Origin: Pseudodesulfovibrio sp. JC047
Lineage (GTDB): Bacteria; Desulfobacterota; Desulfovibrionia; Desulfovibrionales; Desulfovibrionaceae
Direction: 5' to 3'
NCBI RefSeq assembly: GCF_010468615.1
Contig: NZ_WUEH01000021.1
Location: forward strand, 1 to 64,000
Length of the DNA stretch: 64,000 nucleotides
Positions 60,461 through 64,000 of the stretch are shown in pieces (the first letter of the stretch is position 1; every line of letters begins with the position of its first letter). The position numbers were made by a program, and so were the translations under genes. The notes beneath the pieces are model-generated. The model was not told the DNA's origin and ran no database searches. It saw only the letters and a list, made by a program, of their open reading frames with translations.

Positions 60461-62485
60461 TTAGAAAAGTCCACCAAATGGATTTTTGGACTTTTCATCG
60501 GAACCCGATTCCGAGCCACCCAGAATATTTTTCTTCAAGGTGTCTTCCAAACCTTTGGTTCCTTCCTTGAACTGCCCTTTGAGCAGAGCTTCGGCCATGG
60601 CCTTGGCATCAAGGCTGATTGACGGATCGTTCAGATCGCCTTTGACGTGAATGGGCAACGGGAGTCCGTTCAGCTCTTCCATGGACGCTCCATCCTGCCC
60701 TTTGAGTGTTCCAACCACTGTCACGGTCGCGGTATAATCCGTGGTGTTTTTCGGAAGATCGGCCCATCCCGCGCCAGTGACGCGCAATAGTGGCGACTTC
60801 ATCAACAGATCATCGTTCGTGACATACCCATTTTTCAACACGGCTGAACCGAGTAGCTCGGCAAAATCGGTGCGGGCAGGTTCGTCCGTATTGACTGATT
60901 TCCCCTTGAGACGATTCCATCCATCACGGAGCATCTTGGCAATATTGACACCATTGATGGCCCCGTCCATCAGGGCAAAAGAAGCTGTGCCAGTGATGGT
61001 CTGTTTGATATTCGGAGGAGTCAACCCCATCCCCTTGAGATCATAATTGACCACCGTGGTGCCAAGCAGATGATCTTTTCCGGTCAAATCCTTGAGAAGT
61101 GGCCCTATCTGCACCCCTTTGAGCGTTGCTGATTCCGTCCAGGAGGCACGCTTGGTGTTACTATTCAGAATGGAATGGGCCGACAGGCTGCCTTCGTAGA
61201 GATGAGCAGTAAACGGCTTGATGGTGAGGACGCCCTTTTGGGCCTTGAGTTGGCACAGAATGTCCGCGATGTGCAGATTCATGGCCTTGAGCTTACCAAT
61301 GGTCAGTTTGGCCGAGAGGTCCAACTCCTTGAGCGCACTCAGGTCGGGTTCCTGCGCGGGCTGTTCCGTGGCAGGAGCTGGCTCCTTGGCCGTTGCTGTT
61401 TCGGATTTTTCCGAGGATGGCGGCAAATACCGATCAACGTCGATCGTGTCTATGTTGAAAGCGCATACAATGGCCGGTTTGGCAAAGTTTTTGACTGAAC
61501 CAGTGATATCAATGGTGGTGTCATCGAGCTGCGCGGTCATTTTCTCCAATAAAACGGCTGTGTCAGAACCGGTGTATTCCAAATCAAACATGAACTTTTC
61601 CAGGACCTTGGGATCAGCTGTTTCCAACGGGTCCATGCCCATGTCCTGCATAAGCTGTCTGATGGAAGCCTCTGCTAGCGACAAGGCACCGGAAAAAGCG
61701 GTTTTTCCATTTTTCGACGAAGCGAAGAACGATCCATTCAGTTTGAGATTCAGTGCTTCAAACGTCATTTCGTCGATTTCAATCGTTCCCTGCTGTTGAT
61801 CGAATTTTGCAAATCCGGCGAGCATGGGACGGGTTTCCAGTCGAGGGTTGTCGAGTTTCAGATCAAACTCCAGCTCAAAGGGGAACCGGAGCGTATCACC
61901 AACTTCACCGATGACAAGATTCAGATTGTTCACCGCACTGGTGGTACCTGCCTGTTGATCGTTGAACACGATATTCGCATTGGTAATTTCCACGCCCTGC
62001 ACCGAGAATTCTTGAATCTGCCCCCCTGATTGTGTCGCAGGCTGTTCATCCTGTACGGGCGGCGTCTCTTGCGTGGCGTCCTTTTTCACCAGATCATCCC
62101 AATTGGTGATTCCTTGGGCATTCTTGGCAAGATTGAGGGTAAATCCATCCAGTGCGACCATGCCGATCGTCACGGTGCCGGACAAAAGAGGCATGAGGCG
62201 GATGGACGCTTCCGCTTTTTCAATACGGACCATCTCGGACGGTGAGAATCCCTTGGCGTTGCCGAGCGCCATGGCACCGACTTCAAGCCCGATTCTCGGG
62301 AAGAATGTGAATCCGATATCCCCTTCAAAGGTCAATTGCCTGCCGGTCTGTTCCGTGACCGCCGATGCGATTTCTTCCTTGTAGTCATTGGGGTCAACCG
62401 TGGTCACCACAACGACGATTGCAATGATAAACAAAGCAATGAGTCCAACCACTGCCGCCAAAAGTATTTTGAGAATTTTGTTCAT
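60461..62485 (-). CDS. AsmA family protein
   Basis: This 674-aa protein has an N-terminal membrane segment (KILLAAVVGLIALFIIAIVVVV, residues about 5-27) and a long periplasmic part with AsmA-type segments: YKEEIASAVTEQTGRQLTFEGDIGFTFFPRIGLEVGAMAL near the start, FTAHLYEGSLSAHSIL and TGTASFALMDGAINGVNI near residues 430-520. AsmA proteins are thought to carry phospholipids to the outer membrane. There is a low-complexity Ala/Pro/Glu stretch near residues 365-385. GGAGTCGGG precedes the ATG. The DUF4197 gene is 9 bp upstream in the same direction. Confidence 0.88.
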   Translation of the reverse strand: MNKILKILLAAVVGLIALFIIAIVVVVTTVDPNDYKEEIASAVTEQTGRQLTFEGDIGFTFFPRIGLEVGAMALGNAKGFSPSEMVRIEKAEASIRLMPLLSGTVTIGMVALDGFTLNLAKNAQGITNWDDLVKKDATQETPPVQDEQPATQSGGQIQEFSVQGVEITNANIVFNDQQAGTTSAVNNLNLVIGEVGDTLRFPFELEFDLKLDNPRLETRPMLAGFAKFDQQQGTIEIDEMTFEALNLKLNGSFFASSKNGKTAFSGALSLAEASIRQLMQDMGMDPLETADPKVLEKFMFDLEYTGSDTAVLLEKMTAQLDDTTIDITGSVKNFAKPAIVCAFNIDTIDVDRYLPPSSEKSETATAKEPAPATEQPAQEPDLSALKELDLSAKLTIGKLKAMNLHIADILCQLKAQKGVLTIKPFTAHLYEGSLSAHSILNSNTKRASWTESATLKGVQIGPLLKDLTGKDHLLGTTVVNYDLKGMGLTPPNIKQTITGTASFALMDGAINGVNIAKMLRDGWNRLKGKSVNTDEPARTDFAELLGSAVLKNGYVTNDDLLMKSPLLRVTGAGWADLPKNTTDYTATVTVVGTLKGQDGASMEELNGLPLPIHVKGDLNDPSISLDAKAMAEALLKGQFKEGTKGLEDTLKKNILGGSESGSDEKSKNPFGGLF

Positions 62486-62494
62486 TCCCGACTC

Positions 62495-63190
62495 CTAAAA
62501 CAGTTTTTTCAAAAGGTCGCTTGCATTGGCCGCACCATTGGCCCGCAGGTCTTTTTCCTGATCACCGATGTACTGAAACATGGAGTCCAACACATGATCC
62601 GTGACGTAGTCTTCTGGAGCAAAGGATGTACCTGTGGCATTCGAAAGCATTTGAGCTGACGAGATGGCCTGTGTATACGTTCCGAGTCCAGCTGTTTCCA
62701 GGCTTTGCGCGACCACTGGACGGGCCATTTCCTTGAGTTGTGGCCGTGCGGTTTTTTCAAAATAATCGGTGATGGCCGTATCACTTCCGCCGACCATGGA
62801 GGTTGGATCTCCGATGTCCATGGTGTCAATGGTCTTGTTGAAAATCCCGCCGACTGAATCAACTGAATCTTCCGCTGCGGTGTTGAAGATGGAAAGCAGA
62901 CCGGAAGTTCCGACCATGGATGACAGGGAGTCCGGGAGGGGGATGGATGCTGCCGGATTGGCTGAGAATCCCCCGCTTTTCCCCAGTTCTTCAACCGCAT
63001 AATCGGTTCCCATATGGAGTATTTCCCGGATACCGGCATCCGCTTCGGACGGAGTGTACGACAATCCCAGGGCTTCAGAACCAGCGTCACCGGCCTGTTT
63101 GAGCGAGTCACCCCATCCGGCACTTCCGGGAAGGGTAAACAGCGTGCCCACCAAGACGACAGCAAGGAAAAAACGGAAGAACATTTTCAT
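62495..63190 (-). CDS. DUF4197 domain secreted protein
   Basis: This 231-aa protein has a signal peptide (residues 1-25, FRFFLAVVLVGTLFTLPGSAG) and a mature helical part that matches DUF4197 (GWGDSLKQAG, and VTDHVLDSMFQYIGDQEKDLRANGAANASDLLKKLF at the end). The family function is unknown; periplasmic location is inferred. The ATG at 63190 has GGGG 5 bp upstream; a GTG at 63196 overlaps that site. It ends 9 bp before the asmA start, so they are co-transcribed and may cooperate in the envelope. Confidence 0.82.
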   Translation of the reverse strand: MKMFFRFFLAVVLVGTLFTLPGSAGWGDSLKQAGDAGSEALGLSYTPSEADAGIREILHMGTDYAVEELGKSGGFSANPAASIPLPDSLSSMVGTSGLLSIFNTAAEDSVDSVGGIFNKTIDTMDIGDPTSMVGGSDTAITDYFEKTARPQLKEMARPVVAQSLETAGLGTYTQAISSAQMLSNATGTSFAPEDYVTDHVLDSMFQYIGDQEKDLRANGAANASDLLKKLF

Positions 63191-63309
63191 AGTCACCCCT
63201 TTTTTGACAATTGTTTGAACGCAAAGCGTATCACGGGGATGCTGTTTGTGCCTAGGGCATAGGCGTTATTATCAAGCAAAAATCCTGTCCGAAAACATAC
63301 GCGCTCCCC

Positions 63310-64000
63310 TTATGGCGTGGTGATCGAGAGTCGATGAAGTCCCGGATGATCCGGCGGAATTCGACTGGCCCGATATATGGGGCGATGAGAGGAGCTGCCG
63401 GAGACGGAATAACGATATTCCCAAAGAGGTTGTGCAGTAGAAGAGACTTCGACAATCCGCCCCGCCGGACTGTCACTGATAAGAGTATGTCCATTGGGCA
63501 GCCGTTGCGCTCCAGACGCCTGGTCCGCAAAGAACCGTGCGCCACCTTTTTTGCTGTACGACCAGACGACCTGTGCGTTCAGGCGGGTCGATTTGAAATA
63601 GTATTCAGGTCGTATTTCCAGAATATCAGACCGTTGTGTCTGACGATTGCCGTTGTTGAAAATCAAAATGCGTTCTTTTCCCGGTGCGTCGCCGAGCACC
63701 CAGCGTGCATCACGTTGTTCCACCAGTTCGGGCCGCCCTGCTGCACCGTAGGCCTGTGGATTCCCCCAGCGGAAAAGGATGTCTCCTCCCCGGTGCATGA
63801 GACCGCCGGTATTGGATGCAGCTTCTTCCGTGGTGGTCGAGTGATCGAGTATCCAGACCTCGCTGGTGTTGCAAAGGCAGAGGACAATCTGCCGGAGTTG
63901 CGGATTATACTCGATGGAGTTCGCGTGGAGCCAGTGCGGGGTGCGTGTCGGATTGTAATTGACGTCCATCCGCTGTGGCAATCGAACCGGGTTGGCATAA
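63310..64000 (-). CDS. Aryl-sulfotransferase-like protein (partial, start off the right edge)
   Basis: The frame is open from the right window edge to its stop at 63310, so only the C-terminal part of at least 229 residues is seen. It resembles arylsulfotransferase (ASST)-type beta-propeller proteins: HANSIEYNPQLRQIVLCLCNTSEVWILDHS, GGDILFRWGNPQAYG, RILIFNNGN, ADQASGAQRLPNGHTLISDSPAGRIVEV. A His in HANS and the downstream Arg/His set fit the family, in which the active-site His takes the sulfuryl group. It is the only ASST-like gene here; an APS kinase gene lies far away at 7652. Confidence 0.75.
   Translation of the reverse strand, partial: YANPVRLPQRMDVNYNPTRTPHWLHANSIEYNPQLRQIVLCLCNTSEVWILDHSTTTEEAASNTGGLMHRGGDILFRWGNPQAYGAAGRPELVEQRDARWVLGDAPGKERILIFNNGNRQTQRSDILEIRPEYYFKSTRLNAQVVWSYSKKGGARFFADQASGAQRLPNGHTLISDSPAGRIVEVSSTAQPLWEYRYSVSGSSSHRPIYRASRIPPDHPGLHRLSITTP

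Overview
The window looks like the chromosome of a marine sulfate-reducing bacterium of the Desulfovibrio/Pseudodesulfovibrio group. The main evidence is a complete dissimilatory sulfite reductase locus (dsrA-dsrB-dsrD-dsrN, 28797 down to 24515, minus strand). Chemotaxis genes (CheV, an MCP, CheX with a HEAT-REC protein), a complete branched-chain amino-acid ABC transporter and several AMP-forming acyl-CoA ligases fit that setting. This assignment is inference from gene content.

Layout. 1-5.4 kb: TPR protein, beta-helix protein, a DUF2325 gene behind a Fur-like box, CheV, and a NeuB-type sialic-acid synthase with a winged-helix/Rossmann partner. 5.9-13.3 kb: fatty acyl-CoA ligase and an overlapping APS kinase, then livJHMGF. 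13.3-21.6 kb: FetAB-like iron exporter, a TPR protein, and two consecutive XRE-cupin regulator plus acyl-CoA ligase modules, bounded by copies of a composite intergenic repeat. 21.6-33.3 kb: an orphan protein behind a sigma-54-like promoter, cyclophilin, DegT aminotransferase, the dsr locus, a YkgJ-type cysteine-cluster protein, an MCP and a small membrane protein.

33702-52834 is a mobile element of about 19 kb. It is bounded by 51-bp direct repeats (48/51 identical), the right copy overlapping the 3' end of a tRNA-Leu(CAA) gene. It carries a C-protein-controlled restriction-modification pair (PLD-family nuclease and N6-adenine methyltransferase), an HUH-like Rep, a trbJ / small lipoprotein / trbL trio, an orphan VbhA-like antitoxin, six 21-bp iterons, an oriT-like nested palindrome, a MobC-like protein and a relaxase. 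It also carries a DnaB-like protein whose Walker A lysine, catalytic glutamate and arginine finger are all replaced, paired with an unknown 370-aa protein, then an Mrr-type nuclease and a 1220-aa type IIG enzyme. I found no integrase. The pattern is a mobilizable defence island with two regulatory/replication arrays, relying on helper functions for excision and most of the mating channel.

53.2-64 kb: DUF554 and AEC membrane proteins, an MBL-fold hydrolase, CheX plus HEAT-REC, a dimethylargininase-like enzyme, AsmA, DUF4197, and an aryl-sulfotransferase-like gene that runs off the right edge.

The candidates for something undescribed are: the ATPase-dead DnaB/unknown pair (45066-47114), the iteron plus oriT-like block (42005-42308), the orphan Fic-type antitoxin, and the composite repeat family.
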